The translations under genes were made by a program, and so were the position numbers. The notes beneath the pieces are model-generated. The model did not search any database and was not told where the DNA came from. It saw only the letters and a list, made by a program, of their open reading frames with translations. From NCBI GenBank assembly GCA_016869975.1, contig VGCZ01000034.1, positions 1 to 56,291 on the forward strand: 56,291 nucleotides of DNA, read 5' to 3'. This document shows, in pieces, positions 17,026 to 25,926 of this stretch; position 1 is the stretch's first letter; the number at the start of each line of letters is the position of its first letter. Origin of the DNA: Alphaproteobacteria bacterium (GTDB lineage: Bacteria; Pseudomonadota; Alphaproteobacteria; Reyranellales; Reyranellaceae).

Positions 17026-17781
17026 TCAGGGCGTGACGGCGGCCGGCGGGATATCCGGCCCGATCTGCAAGGTGAAGAACCCGGCGGCGCCGCCGGCCTG
17101 GTCGCGCCCCGCGCCGATGCGCAGATTGAGGGGCGAGCCGCCGCTGGTGCGGCCCTGCACGCTCAACGCGCCGCCCGAGAACAGATATTGCGGCCGCTCC
17201 CGCAGGATCGCGTCCTTGTCGGCGAAGACCTGCAGGCTGACATCGAGACCGGAGGCGAAGCTGTATCGTCGCCCGAACCCCAGCGCGAGGCCGAGCCAGC
17301 GCGAATCGAGCGCCGAGCCGGCGACGGTCGCGTCGACGCCGTCATAGCGCAGGCGCCCGGCTGGTTCGATGACACCGATCGAGAACGGCTCGCCGGTGAC
17401 GACGTTGGTCGCGCCCCGTACCGCGATCGGCCGCCACAGCGCGCCCGGCGCGGTATCGGCGATCAGGCCCGCGAGCTTGTCCCACAGCGGAGAGCCGGCC
17501 GAGAGCAGGCTGTTGCGCGCCGACTGCACCGGCGTCAGGCCCGGCGTCAGACTGAGCGCGCGCGACATGTCGCCCATCGCCGGCTCGATCACGTCGTCGA
17601 GTCCGGGGAAGAGGTTGGTACCCACCCGCCTCAGATCGCCGCCGGGCAGGTAGCAGCACCAGCCCATCGGCGGCCGCACGAACATCGGATCGAGGGTGAG
17701 GCGAAAGTTGCCGAGCAATCCCGGGCGCTGCGGGCGGTAGCCACTCCGCAGGAAGGGCGACGAAAGCTGGAAATCGGACAT
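17026..17781 (-). CDS. Hypothetical protein, no recognised family
   Basis: A 251-residue protein starting at the ATG at 17779-17781, which has GGGGAT about 7 bases upstream; a GTG at 17802 is an alternative. I recognise no motif. The C-terminal half (about 140-250) reads as alternating short beta strands and glycine-rich turns (LRIGAGRDQAGGAAGFFTL), while the middle has helices. There is no signal peptide and no membrane segment. The frame is open, coding-like and consistent with its neighbours. Confidence 0.75.
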   Translation of the reverse strand: MSDFQLSSPFLRSGYRPQRPGLLGNFRLTLDPMFVRPPMGWCCYLPGGDLRRVGTNLFPGLDDVIEPAMGDMSRALSLTPGLTPVQSARNSLLSAGSPLWDKLAGLIADTAPGALWRPIAVRGATNVVTGEPFSIGVIEPAGRLRYDGVDATVAGSALDSRWLGLALGFGRRYSFASGLDVSLQVFADKDAILRERPQYLFSGGALSVQGRTSGGSPLNLRIGAGRDQAGGAAGFFTLQIGPDIPPAAVTP

Positions 17782-17999
17782 GCCGGTATCCCCGAACGAC
17801 ACCTGTCACAAATGCAGCATAGGCGCGGATCGGGGCGGGAATGAGACTGCGCTCATCGCGCGCGTTGTTGTCCGTCTTTCACCGGCGGGCGGTCTTGTCA
17901 GAACGCGGCAGATACGCAACCTTAGCGCGGATCGGGGTTCACATTGGCGATCCCGGATGAAGAATGAATCGCTGCCTTGGAATACGAGGGAGGCTCGTC

Positions 18000-18281
18000 G
18001 TGCGGAGAGTTGTGTTCTTTGTGGCAACGGCTCTGGCCGCGTCGGTGTTGTCGACAGCGGCGACCGCGACCGTCCCGCACCCGACGGCACCGGATATCGA
18101 GGTCGGCGATGCCGGCGACGCCGGCTGCCGCAGCGCACGCAAGCCGAAGAGCAGGCTGTCGGATGTCGGGCGCATCGCCCAGCGGCCCGGCATTCCGTTC
18201 AACAACGACGTGTTCATGCGCTTCAACCTGCCGCCCCTCAAGACGAAGAAGCGGGCGAAAGACGCGGCCTGCGCCACGTAG
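18000..18281 (+). CDS. Small exported hypothetical protein
   Basis: A 93-residue protein from a GTG start at 18000-18002, chosen because GAGGGAGG lies 6 bases upstream and because it gives a clean signal peptide: RR, then VVFFVATALAASVL, then an A-x-A cleavage site (TAATA). The mature part is about 70 residues, with two Cys (one at its start, one near the C-terminus), basic residues and no recognised domain. It is divergent from the hypothetical gene at 17026. Confidence 0.6.
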   Translation: MRRVVFFVATALAASVLSTAATATVPHPTAPDIEVGDAGDAGCRSARKPKSRLSDVGRIAQRPGIPFNNDVFMRFNLPPLKTKKRAKDAACAT

Positions 18282-18320
18282 CGCGCCATCGGTAAAAACG
18301 CCATCAGGCAGTGTTGAGTC

Positions 18321-18349
18321 CTTACCTTCCCCCGGCGGGGGAAGGTAAG
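18321..18349. repeat. Dispersed palindrome, family C
   Basis: CTTACCTTCCCCC and its reverse complement flank a short centre, making a near-perfect 29-base hairpin. Related copies are at 20213, 34952 and 46705. It lacks a T-tract, so it is not a classical terminator. Confidence 0.85.
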
Positions 18350-18472
18350 AGCCGGTCCTGTCGATCGCCGGATAAGGCAGCATCCGCGCGGCGAGTTCGA
18401 TGCCCCTCTCGCGCCCGCGGCGTTCATCTAGGCGTTGAACGGATCGAGCGGCTGCTTCTGGCCCGTCACCGC

Positions 18473-19267
18473 TCAGCGGCCCTTGAACACCGCCGGCCGT
18501 TTCTCGACGAAGGCCTTCGACGCCTCCTTGTGGTCCTCGGTCTCGCTGGTGCGGGAGTGGCCGTTGGCCTCGGTGTCGAAGGAGTCCTCGAGATTGCCGT
18601 CCTCGGCGACGTTGAAGTTGCGCTTCATGTAGGAAATCGCCACGCGCGGGCCGTGCGCCAGGCGTTTGGCCAGCGCCATCGTCTCGGCCACGAGCTTGTC
18701 GTCGTCGAACACCGCGTTGGCCAGGCCCAGGCTCTCCATGCGCGCCGAGTCGACCATGTCGGAGAAATAGTAGAGCTCGCGCGCACGCGCGGTGCCGACG
18801 ATGCGGCTGAGGAAATACGTGCCGCCGAAATCGCCGGAGTAGCCGACCTTGGCGAATGCCGTCGTCATGCGCGCGCTCCTCGCGGCGTAACGCAGGTCGC
18901 AGGCCAGCGCCATCGACAGCCCGGCGCCGGCGGCGACGCCGTTGAGCATGGCGATGGTCGGCTTGTTGATCTCGTGCAGCAGGCGCGAGACCTCCATGCG
19001 CCGGCGCAGCGCGCGGATCTTCTGCTCCAGCGGCTCGGGTTCCTGGTCGGCGCGGCCGGCCATGGCGCGCACGTCGCCGCCGGCGCAGAAGGCGCGGCCG
19101 GCGCCGGTCAGCACGATGGCGCCGACCGAGGAGTCGAGCTCGAACCTGGTGAGCGCCTCGAGCATCGCCGCGCCCATGTCGCGCGACAGCGCGTTGAGCG
19201 CCTGCGGGCGGTTCAAGGTGAGCGTGGCGACGCCGTCGTCGACGGAGACGAGAAGGTCGGTGGTCAT
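18473..19267 (-). CDS. Enoyl-CoA hydratase/isomerase (crotonase) family, PaaG-like
   Basis: A 264-residue crotonase-fold protein. The oxyanion-hole segments are AFCAGGDVRAM and GVAAGAGLSMALACDLR. In the positions where hydratases carry two catalytic Glu residues this protein has Ser (GLSMAL) and Asp (SGDFGGT). PaaG-type isomerases also use an Asp in the second position, so an isomerase role on a CoA thioester is more likely than hydration. The ATG at 19267 is chosen; the upstream frame runs into a dispersed palindrome. It is 97 bases downstream of the glyoxalase-like gene, with that repeat between. Confidence 0.88.
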   Translation of the reverse strand: MTTDLLVSVDDGVATLTLNRPQALNALSRDMGAAMLEALTRFELDSSVGAIVLTGAGRAFCAGGDVRAMAGRADQEPEPLEQKIRALRRRMEVSRLLHEINKPTIAMLNGVAAGAGLSMALACDLRYAARSARMTTAFAKVGYSGDFGGTYFLSRIVGTARARELYYFSDMVDSARMESLGLANAVFDDDKLVAETMALAKRLAHGPRVAISYMKRNFNVAEDGNLEDSFDTEANGHSRTSETEDHKEASKAFVEKRPAVFKGR

Positions 19268-19290
19268 GGACGGAAATCCTCTGCGGTTTC

Positions 19291-19355
19291 TGTCATCCCG
19301 AGCGCAGCGAGGGATCCAGGGCTTACCTGGATGTCTCGCTGCGCTCGACATGACA
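19291..19355. repeat. Dispersed palindrome, family B
   Basis: TGTCATCCCGAGCGCAGCGA on the left pairs with TCGCTGCGCTCGacATGACA on the right, around a GGATCCAGG/CCTGGAT centre. Related copies are at 35928, 38327, 41316 and 49150. Confidence 0.92.
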
Positions 19356-19364
19356 GGGAGTGTG

Positions 19365-20120
19365 TCACACGAGTCGAATACGCATGCCGCCGATCATCAC
19401 GGTGTCGCCGTCGACCGGCAGCCCCCGCGCGCGTGCGTCGGCCAGCGCGCCTGGCTTGTCGTCGACCGCGATGTCGAGGCCGCCCAGCCCTTCGGGCCGA
19501 CCATCGCTCGAGCGCACGATGCGCAAGGTCGCGTCGGCCAGCGCGATCTCGTACGCCTTGCCGACCTGCTTCACCGGCGCGTCGTAGATCTGGCCCCACC
19601 GTTCGGCGAGCCGCGTCGGATCATCGCTCTGCGCCTCGGCGGCGACGATGCGCTTGGCGCGGCCCGAGGGCTGCTGGCCGGTGTGATGCTGGTTGGCCGG
19701 ATGCCAATCCTCGGCGCCGTGCGTCTTCTGCACGCCGAAGCTCAGCATGGCACCGCCGGCGTCGCGCGGATGAAGCTGGATCTCGTTGTACTCGGCGTAG
19801 TCGACGACGTTGGCGATGCGCACGCCGATCTTGCCGCAGCGCGCGCGGTAGGAGTCGTTCTCCGGCACCTGGCAGATCACCATGTAGCCGCCATCGCCGC
19901 CGCGGCGCTCGAGATAGCGGCCACCGGCGGTGCCCGGCCGCGTCGGCGCCACGACCTCGAGAAAGGACGGGCCCAGCGGCATCAGCATGTTCTCCAGCCC
20001 GTACTTGCCGACGCCGGGATCGCGAAAGCAGACGGTGAGCCCGAGCACCGCCTTGAAATCGGCCGCCAAGGTGTCGAGCCGGTGCGCCACCAGGCAGATC
20101 TGACGCATGCGCGCCGCCAT
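19365..20120 (-). CDS. Glyoxalase-like (VOC superfamily) protein
   Basis: A 251-residue protein resembling the glyoxalase-like family (PF13468 type). It opens with a VOC strand-helix QICLVAHRLDTLAADFKAVLG, then VGKYGLENMLMPLG and SFLEVVAP, and a repeated lower-similarity module at about 160-250. It would be a metal-binding beta-alpha-beta-beta-beta fold protein, possibly a dioxygenase or isomerase; the reaction is unknown. Upstream of the crotonase gene on the same strand. Confidence 0.85.
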   Translation of the reverse strand: MAARMRQICLVAHRLDTLAADFKAVLGLTVCFRDPGVGKYGLENMLMPLGPSFLEVVAPTRPGTAGGRYLERRGGDGGYMVICQVPENDSYRARCGKIGVRIANVVDYAEYNEIQLHPRDAGGAMLSFGVQKTHGAEDWHPANQHHTGQQPSGRAKRIVAAEAQSDDPTRLAERWGQIYDAPVKQVGKAYEIALADATLRIVRSSDGRPEGLGGLDIAVDDKPGALADARARGLPVDGDTVMIGGMRIRLV

Positions 20121-20212
20121 CGCCGTTCCTCCCCTTGATTGCCGAGGAGGCTAGCCCTGTCGCGCCCGCCGATGAAGCCCGCCTCGCATCAGGTTCCGCA
20201 TGGCAGGCTCTT

Positions 20213-20234
20213 CCTTCCCCGATGGCGGGGAAGG
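20213..20234. repeat. Dispersed palindrome, family C (short copy)
   Basis: CCTTCCCC-gatggc-GGGGAAGG, a short version of the palindrome seen at 18321. It lies between a glyoxalase-like and an exported-protein gene. Confidence 0.75.
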
Positions 20235-20277
20235 TATGGGGGGCGCCTGTATCAGCGCGACGAGCGACCGATGCCGG

Positions 20278-20793
20278 CTAGAGCCGCTTGTCCACGCAGT
20301 TGGCGAACGCCCCGGTCACCGCCGCGGTGCCGGTGAGATCGGCCGTCCAGCCATCGACATCGCTGCCCTCGAACTCGATCTTGAGGGAGTAGCTGCGGGC
20401 GAACTCGACGAGGAAGGTATCAAGGTTCTTGACCCCGACCGAGAATTCGAGGCCGGCATCGCCATCGCTGAAACGGAAGCCGGTGGCGGTGGCTTTCCAC
20501 GGCGACTCGCGATCGAAGCGCATCACGATTTTCTGCTTGGCGCCGGTCTTGATCTGCCAGCGATCCGATCCGAGCTGAACGGTCATCTCGTCGTCGCCCT
20601 TGAAGAGCTTGATCGAGAAGAACAGGCCCTTGCCCGACGCCGACATGCCGCAAACCGGCGTGCCGTCGTTCGACCTGCCGCCGAAGGCCTTCCAGTAGCC
20701 CGCCGTCGCGATGGTGGAGGTTTGCGCGGACGCGAACGGCGCCGTCAGCAGTGCGAGCGACGCCGCGAGCGCCACGATTCCCGGTTTGCGCAT
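20278..20793 (-). CDS. Exported hypothetical protein
   Basis: A 171-residue protein from the ATG at 20793, which has GGGGG 8 bases upstream; a TTG five codons earlier is less likely. A signal peptide is clear: MRKPG, then IVALAASLALLTAPF, then ASA cleavage. The mature domain begins with a Trp/Gly-rich region containing one Cys (TPVCGMSA) and ends with another Cys (FANCVDK), likely a disulfide pair. Overall it resembles periplasmic proteins of the IalB-like kind, but I cannot confirm the family. Confidence 0.8.
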   Translation of the reverse strand: MRKPGIVALAASLALLTAPFASAQTSTIATAGYWKAFGGRSNDGTPVCGMSASGKGLFFSIKLFKGDDEMTVQLGSDRWQIKTGAKQKIVMRFDRESPWKATATGFRFSDGDAGLEFSVGVKNLDTFLVEFARSYSLKIEFEGSDVDGWTADLTGTAAVTGAFANCVDKRL

Positions 20794-20908
20794 TTCATTT
20801 GCCCCCAATGAACCCCAAGTCTTGGCGGCGACTTATGGTGTCGGGCCTGCGCGAAGACTATGCGACACGCCCGCGCAAGAGCGTCGAGCTCGGCCGCCGC
20901 CGGTCGAC

Positions 20909-21589
20909 TCACTTCAACGCGTCGAGCGCCTTGAGCACGGCGGGGGCGATGCGGGTGACGAGCACGTCGACGCCCTTGATGTTGGGATGGATGCCGTCGG
21001 GCTGGTTCAGCTCGCGCTCCATGGCCACGCCGTCGAGCAGGAACGGGTAGAGCGGAATCTTGTGCTTCTCGGCCAGGCGCGGGTAGAGGCCGTCGAAGGC
21101 TTTGGTGTATTCCGGCCCGTAGTTGCGCGGCGCCGCCATGCCGAACAGCATCACGGCGGCGCCTTCGGCCTTGAGCCTAGCGATGATGGCGTCGAGGTTG
21201 CGCTCGGTCTCCGCCGGGTCGGTGCCGCGCAGCGCGTCGTTGGCGCCCAGCGCCACCAGCACCAGCCGGGGCTTGTCGCCCATCATCCAGTCGACCCGCG
21301 CCAGCCCGCCGGCGGTGGTGTCGCCGGAGACGCCGTGATTGACGACGGCGATGTCGCGGCCGGCCGCCTTCAGCGCCGCCTCGAGCTTCACCGGCAGCGC
21401 CTCTTGCGGCTTCAGGCCATAGCCGGCGGTGATGCTGTCGCCCAGCATGGCGATGCGCAGCGTTTTGGCATGGGTCGTACTAGGAAGCGTGATGATGCCC
21501 AGCAGCAAGACGAAGGTGACACAGGCGGCAACCATCCGGCCGTTGAACCGCGCCGTAATAGCGCCATATGCCTTCCGCAGGGTTCGCAC
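20909..21589 (-). CDS. tesA: Arylesterase / lysophospholipase L1 (TesA-like, GDSL/SGNH)
   Basis: A 226-residue SGNH hydrolase. Block I is GDSITAGYG with nucleophile S52, block III is GANDAL, and block V is DGIHPN with the catalytic Asp and His. A GTG at 21589 with GAGGG upstream gives a basic N-terminus and a hydrophobic segment (VTFVLLLGIITL) ending at THA, so it is a periplasmic thioesterase/esterase; an ATG at 21535 would remove the basic region. It is divergent from the ybbA-like ATPase gene, the same arrangement as tesA/ybbA/ybbP in many Proteobacteria. Confidence 0.9.
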   Translation of the reverse strand: MRTLRKAYGAITARFNGRMVAACVTFVLLLGIITLPSTTHAKTLRIAMLGDSITAGYGLKPQEALPVKLEAALKAAGRDIAVVNHGVSGDTTAGGLARVDWMMGDKPRLVLVALGANDALRGTDPAETERNLDAIIARLKAEGAAVMLFGMAAPRNYGPEYTKAFDGLYPRLAEKHKIPLYPFLLDGVAMERELNQPDGIHPNIKGVDVLVTRIAPAVLKALDALK

Positions 21590-21634
21590 CGCTTTTCCCT
21601 CGCTCCCGCTGACGCTTTCCGACGGACCACCTGA

Positions 21635-22321
21635 ATGATCCGCCTGCGCGACGTGCACCTACATCTGGCGAGCGACGCCGGGGTGGTCAATATCCTGCGC
21701 GGCGTCGATCTCGACGTCGTCTCGGGCGGCAGCACCGCCATCGTCGGCCCCTCGGGCGCCGGCAAGTCGAGCCTGATGATGGTGATCGCCGGCCTGGAGC
21801 GCGCCACGTCGGGCACCGTCGAGGTCGCCGGCCAGGACATCACGCGGCACGACGACGACCGCCTGGCGCGCTTCCGCCGCGACCATCTCGGTATCGTCTT
21901 CCAGGGCTTCCATCTTGTGCCGACCATGACGGCGACGGAGAACGTCGCCCTGCCGCTGGAATTCGCGGGCGTCGCCGACGCCTTCGGCCGCGCCGAGGCG
22001 GCGCTGAGCCAGGTCGGGCTGGGCCATCGACTCCAGCACTACCCGGCGCAGCTCTCCGGCGGCGAGCAGCAGCGCGTCGCCGTCGCCCGCGCCTTCGCCA
22101 CCGAACCCAAGCTGCTGCTGGCCGACGAGCCGACCGGTAACCTCGACGGCAGCACCGGCCGGCAGGTCATGGACCTGCTGTTCGAGATGACCCGCGCCAA
22201 GGGCGCCACCCTGGTGCTGATCACGCATGACCCGGCGATCGCCGAGCGCTGCGATCGCGTCATCCACGTCGCCGACGGCCGCATCACCGACGATGCGCCG
22301 GCCATGGCCGCCGCGTCGTGA
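21635..22321 (+). CDS. ybbA: ABC transporter ATP-binding protein (YbbA/LolD-like)
   Basis: A 228-residue ABC ATPase. Walker A is GPSGAGKSS, the signature motif LSGGEQQRVAVARA and Walker B LLLADEPTGNLD. It belongs to the MacB/LolD/YbbA class that works with FtsX-type permeases in the inner membrane. The stop overlaps the GTG start of the permease gene (GTGA), so the two are translationally coupled. Pairing with tesA suggests a role in handling lipids or esters in the envelope. Confidence 0.93.
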   Translation: MIRLRDVHLHLASDAGVVNILRGVDLDVVSGGSTAIVGPSGAGKSSLMMVIAGLERATSGTVEVAGQDITRHDDDRLARFRRDHLGIVFQGFHLVPTMTATENVALPLEFAGVADAFGRAEAALSQVGLGHRLQHYPAQLSGGEQQRVAVARAFATEPKLLLADEPTGNLDGSTGRQVMDLLFEMTRAKGATLVLITHDPAIAERCDRVIHVADGRITDDAPAMAAAS

Positions 22322-24903
22322 CGGTCACGACCGCCGAGCCCGGGCTGGTGCGCGCCGGCAAGAGCGCCGGTGAGCCCAATGGCTGGGCGCTGGCCGCGAC
22401 CATCGCGCGGCGCGAGCTGCGCTCGGGGCTGGGCGGCTTCCGCCTGTTCCTCGCCTGCATCGCGCTGGGCGTCGGCGCCATTGCCGCGATCCTGTCCTTC
22501 GCCCGCGCCATCGAGGAAGGCCTGCGCGCCGACGCGCGCGCGCTGCTGGGCGGCGACGTCGCGGTATCGCGGCCCTACCAGCCGCTCAGCGACGAGCAGC
22601 TCGCCTACATGGCGCGCGACGGCGCCACCGTCACCGGCTGGGTCGAGATGCGCGGCATGGCGCGGCTCGATCGCGACGGCGCGCGCCCGACCCTGATCCA
22701 GCTCAAGGCGGTCGACGGCCGCTATCCGCTGGCCGGCACCATCGAGCTGAAGGGCGGCATGTCCTTGCGCGAGGCGCTCGAAGTGCGCAACGGCATCGCC
22801 GGTGCCGTGGTCGAGGAGGTCGCGCTGCGCCGCATGGGCGCGTCGATCGGCGATCGCATCCGCGTGGGCGAGGCCTCGGTCGAATTGCGCGCGGTGATCG
22901 CGCGCGAGCCGGATCGTGGGCTGGGCCTGTTCGGCCTCGGACCACGCGTGATGATCGGCGATCACGCGCTGCCCGCGACAGGGCTGCTGCAGCCCGGCGT
23001 GCTGCGCACCCACGATTATCGCGTCGCGCTGCGGCCGGGCGCCGACTGGCAGGCCTATCGCCAGGACCTGATCGCGCGCTTCCCGGAGGCCGGCTGGCGC
23101 GTGCGCGGGCTGAGCGAAGCGGGCGGCGGCGTGCGCACCTGGACCGAGCGGCTCACCGTGTTCCTCGAGCTGATCGGGCTGGCGGCGCTGCTGGTCGGCG
23201 GCGTCGGCGTCGGCAACGCGGTCGACAGCTATCTGCTGGGCCGTACGCGGACCATCGCCATCCTCAAATGCGTCGGCGCGCCGTCGGCGCTGGTCACGCG
23301 CAGCTACCTGCTGCTGATCGGCGTGCTGGCGGCGATCGGCGTCGTGCTGGGGCTGATCGTCGGCGTCGCCCTGCCCTTCGTCGCCAACGCCTTCTTCGCC
23401 GACGTGCTGCCGGTGCGCGCACGGGTCGGCGTCTATGGCCAGCCGCTGATCATCGCCGCCGCCTTCGGCATGCTGGTGGCCGGCATCTTCGCGCTGTGGC
23501 CGCTGATGAAGGCGCGGCTGGTGCCGGCCGCGACCTTGATGCGCGGCGCGGTGGCGCCCGACGCGGCGCGTCCCCGGGCGCGCGACATGGCGATCATCGG
23601 CGCTGCGATCCTGGCGCTGGCGGCGCTGACCGTGGCGACGGCGGGCGACCGGCGCATCGCGCTGTGGTTCGTCGCCGGTTCGATCGGCGCCTTCATCGTC
23701 TTCCCGCTGCTGGCGCGCGTTGTGATGCTGCTGGCGCGATGGGCCGGCAGGCCGCGCTTCGCCGTGCTACGCTTGGCGCTGGCCAATATCCATCGCCCCG
23801 GCGCGCCGACACCGACGGTGATGCTCTCGCTCGGCCTGGGTCTCACCGTGCTGGTCGCGGTGGCGCTGATCGAGGGCAATCTGCAGAGCCAGATCACGCG
23901 ACGCATCCCGGTCAACGCGCCGACCTTCTTCTTCGTCGACATCCAGCAGAGCCAGGTCGATGCCTTCACCAAGGCGGTGACGGCGATCGACGGCGTCGGC
24001 GGCGCCGACAAGGTGCCGATGCTGCGCGGGCGCATCACCCGGATCGGCGGCAAGCCGATCGCGGAAGCCAACATCCCCTCGCAGGCGCGCTGGTCGATCG
24101 ACGGCGATCGCGGGCTGACCTACGCGGCCTTACCGCCGGAGGGTTCGCGCATTGTCGCCGGCGAATGGTGGCCGCCGGACTACAAAGGCCCGCCGCTGAT
24201 CTCCTTCGACGCCGAGCTGGCGGCGGCTTACGGGTTGGGCGTCGGCGACACCATCACCGTCAACGTGCTGGGCCGCGACGTGGAGGCGCGTATCGCCAAT
24301 CTCAGGCGCATCGACTGGAGCTCGCTGTCGATCAACTTCGTCTTCGTCTTCGCGCCCGGCACCCTGGAGCGTGCGCCGCAGACCTTCCTCGCCACCGTGC
24401 GCGCGGCGCCGGGCGCCGAGGACAAGGTGTTCGACGTGGTCACCCGCGACTTCGCCAACGTCACCATCGTGCGGGTGAAGGAGGCGCTGGAGAACGCCAG
24501 CTCGATCCTCGCCAATATCGGCCTGGCGGCGCGCGTGGTCGGCGTGGTCGGCATCGGCGCCGGGCTGCTGGTGCTGGCCGGCGCCATGCTGGCGACGCAG
24601 CGGCGGCGCGTGCACGACGCGGTGGTGATGAAGGTGCTGGGCGCCTCGCGCGGACGTGTGCTGGGCGTCTTCTCGCTCGAATTCGCCGCGCTGGGCTTCG
24701 TCACCGCGCTGGCGGCGGCGGCGTTCGGCGCCGTCGCGGCCTGGATGGTGATCCGCTTCGTGATGAACCTGGAGTGGATCCTGCTGCCCGACGTGGTGGC
24801 GCTGACCGTGCTGGGGGCGATGGCGCTGACCCTGGGCTTCGGCCTCGTGGGCGCGGTGGGCGCCACGCGGCAACGGCCGCTGGCCCTGCTGCGCAATGAA
24901 TAG
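22318..24903 (+). CDS. ybbP: FtsX-family ABC transporter permease (YbbP-like)
   Basis: An 861-residue large FtsX/MacB-type permease, much longer than LolC/E. It has an N-terminal membrane segment, a periplasmic domain at about 55-260, a cluster of membrane segments (about 275-415), a second domain and a C-terminal set of three or four membrane segments (about 730-855), which matches YbbP. It starts at a GTG overlapping the TGA of the ATPase gene. The two should form a mechanotransmission or export complex with TesA nearby. Confidence 0.93.
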   Translation: MTVTTAEPGLVRAGKSAGEPNGWALAATIARRELRSGLGGFRLFLACIALGVGAIAAILSFARAIEEGLRADARALLGGDVAVSRPYQPLSDEQLAYMARDGATVTGWVEMRGMARLDRDGARPTLIQLKAVDGRYPLAGTIELKGGMSLREALEVRNGIAGAVVEEVALRRMGASIGDRIRVGEASVELRAVIAREPDRGLGLFGLGPRVMIGDHALPATGLLQPGVLRTHDYRVALRPGADWQAYRQDLIARFPEAGWRVRGLSEAGGGVRTWTERLTVFLELIGLAALLVGGVGVGNAVDSYLLGRTRTIAILKCVGAPSALVTRSYLLLIGVLAAIGVVLGLIVGVALPFVANAFFADVLPVRARVGVYGQPLIIAAAFGMLVAGIFALWPLMKARLVPAATLMRGAVAPDAARPRARDMAIIGAAILALAALTVATAGDRRIALWFVAGSIGAFIVFPLLARVVMLLARWAGRPRFAVLRLALANIHRPGAPTPTVMLSLGLGLTVLVAVALIEGNLQSQITRRIPVNAPTFFFVDIQQSQVDAFTKAVTAIDGVGGADKVPMLRGRITRIGGKPIAEANIPSQARWSIDGDRGLTYAALPPEGSRIVAGEWWPPDYKGPPLISFDAELAAAYGLGVGDTITVNVLGRDVEARIANLRRIDWSSLSINFVFVFAPGTLERAPQTFLATVRAAPGAEDKVFDVVTRDFANVTIVRVKEALENASSILANIGLAARVVGVVGIGAGLLVLAGAMLATQRRRVHDAVVMKVLGASRGRVLGVFSLEFAALGFVTALAAAAFGAVAAWMVIRFVMNLEWILLPDVVALTVLGAMALTLGFGLVGAVGATRQRPLALLRNE

Positions 24904-25044
24904 CCAGAAATTTTGTGGGGATATCAACGGCGACGTGATCTTTGTCGTGGATGCGTATCCGGGTATCGCGGTCAGGTATTGATAATGTCGCGACTTTCGC
25001 CAATATGGGGGGCAGGTGTGTGTCCGCCTATCGGGAGGCAATAA

Positions 25045-25800
25045 ATGGCTCAGTTTGACACTCGGCCCATGGTGGGTTCGACGACGGTCGACCAGGCGGT
25101 CTTCGACGCCGGTCTGCGCAGCCATATGCTGCGCGTCTACAACTATATGGCATCGGGCCTGGCGCTGTCCGGCATCGTCGCGATGCTGATCTACAGCGTG
25201 CCGGCGCTGAACGCGATCTTCATCAAGTCGGGGATGCTGCCCAACGGCCGCGTGGTCACCAGCCTGACGATCCTTGGCTGGGTCGCCATCCTGGCGCCGA
25301 TCGGCCTGATCCTGCTCGCTTCGTTCCGCGCCGCGACCATGAGCGTGACGACGACCAAGATGGTCTATTGGGCGATCGTGGCGCTGAACGGCGTCGGCTT
25401 CACCCTGCTGATCTACCGCTACACCGGCACCAGCCTGGCGCGCACGTTCTTCATCACCGCCGCCGCCTTCGCCGCGCTCAGCCTCTACGGCTACACGACC
25501 AAGCGCAGCCTGTCGGGGATGGGCACCTTCCTGTTCATGGGCCTGATCGGCATCCTGATCGCCGGCGTCGTGAACATCTTCCTCGCCAGCTCGATGCTGC
25601 ACTTCATCATCGCGGCGGTGGGCGTGCTGATCTTCGCCGGCTTCACCGCCTACGATACGCAGCAGATCAAGGAGCAGTACGCCGAGGCCTGGGGTACCGA
25701 CGTTCAGGAGAAGGTCGCCATCTTCGGCGCGCTCAACCTGTACCTGGACTTCGTCAACATGTTCCAGATGCTGCTGTCGCTGATCGGCGACCGCGACTAG
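25045..25800 (+). CDS. Bax inhibitor-1 / YccA family membrane protein
   Basis: A 251-residue protein with about seven hydrophobic segments, matching the BI-1/YccA/TMBIM family of inner-membrane proteins (some are pH-sensitive calcium leak channels). The N-terminal cytoplasmic part VDQAVFDAGLRSHMLRVYNYMASGL and the C-terminal AYDTQQIKEQY with paired aspartates (TAYD, NLYLDFVN) are family hallmarks. GGGAGG lies before the ATG. A strong terminator follows. Confidence 0.93.
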   Translation: MAQFDTRPMVGSTTVDQAVFDAGLRSHMLRVYNYMASGLALSGIVAMLIYSVPALNAIFIKSGMLPNGRVVTSLTILGWVAILAPIGLILLASFRAATMSVTTTKMVYWAIVALNGVGFTLLIYRYTGTSLARTFFITAAAFAALSLYGYTTKRSLSGMGTFLFMGLIGILIAGVVNIFLASSMLHFIIAAVGVLIFAGFTAYDTQQIKEQYAEAWGTDVQEKVAIFGALNLYLDFVNMFQMLLSLIGDRD

Positions 25801-25825
25801 TTACCCACCGAGCGGCGACGCTCGC

Positions 25826-25857
25826 AACGCCCGGGTCCGAAAGGCCCGGGCGTTTTT
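25826..25857 (+). terminator. Rho-independent terminator after the BI-1 gene
   Basis: A 10-bp stem AACGCCCGGG / CCCGGGCGTT with a GAAA-centred loop is followed by T residues (five Ts at 25853-25857). This is a classical intrinsic terminator 26 bases after the stop codon. Confidence 0.92.
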
Positions 25858-25926
25858 CATGGCCCTCCCGCGCTCGGGGGGAAGGAATTCGGGCCCGAAA
25901 TCTCCGAGCGGCACCGGGAGTCGCCC

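Noticed and set aside
24904-25044. Sigma-70 promoter with GATAAT before the BI-1 gene
   Set aside because: The -10-like box is good but there is no acceptable -35 at 16-18 bases, so I did not report it.
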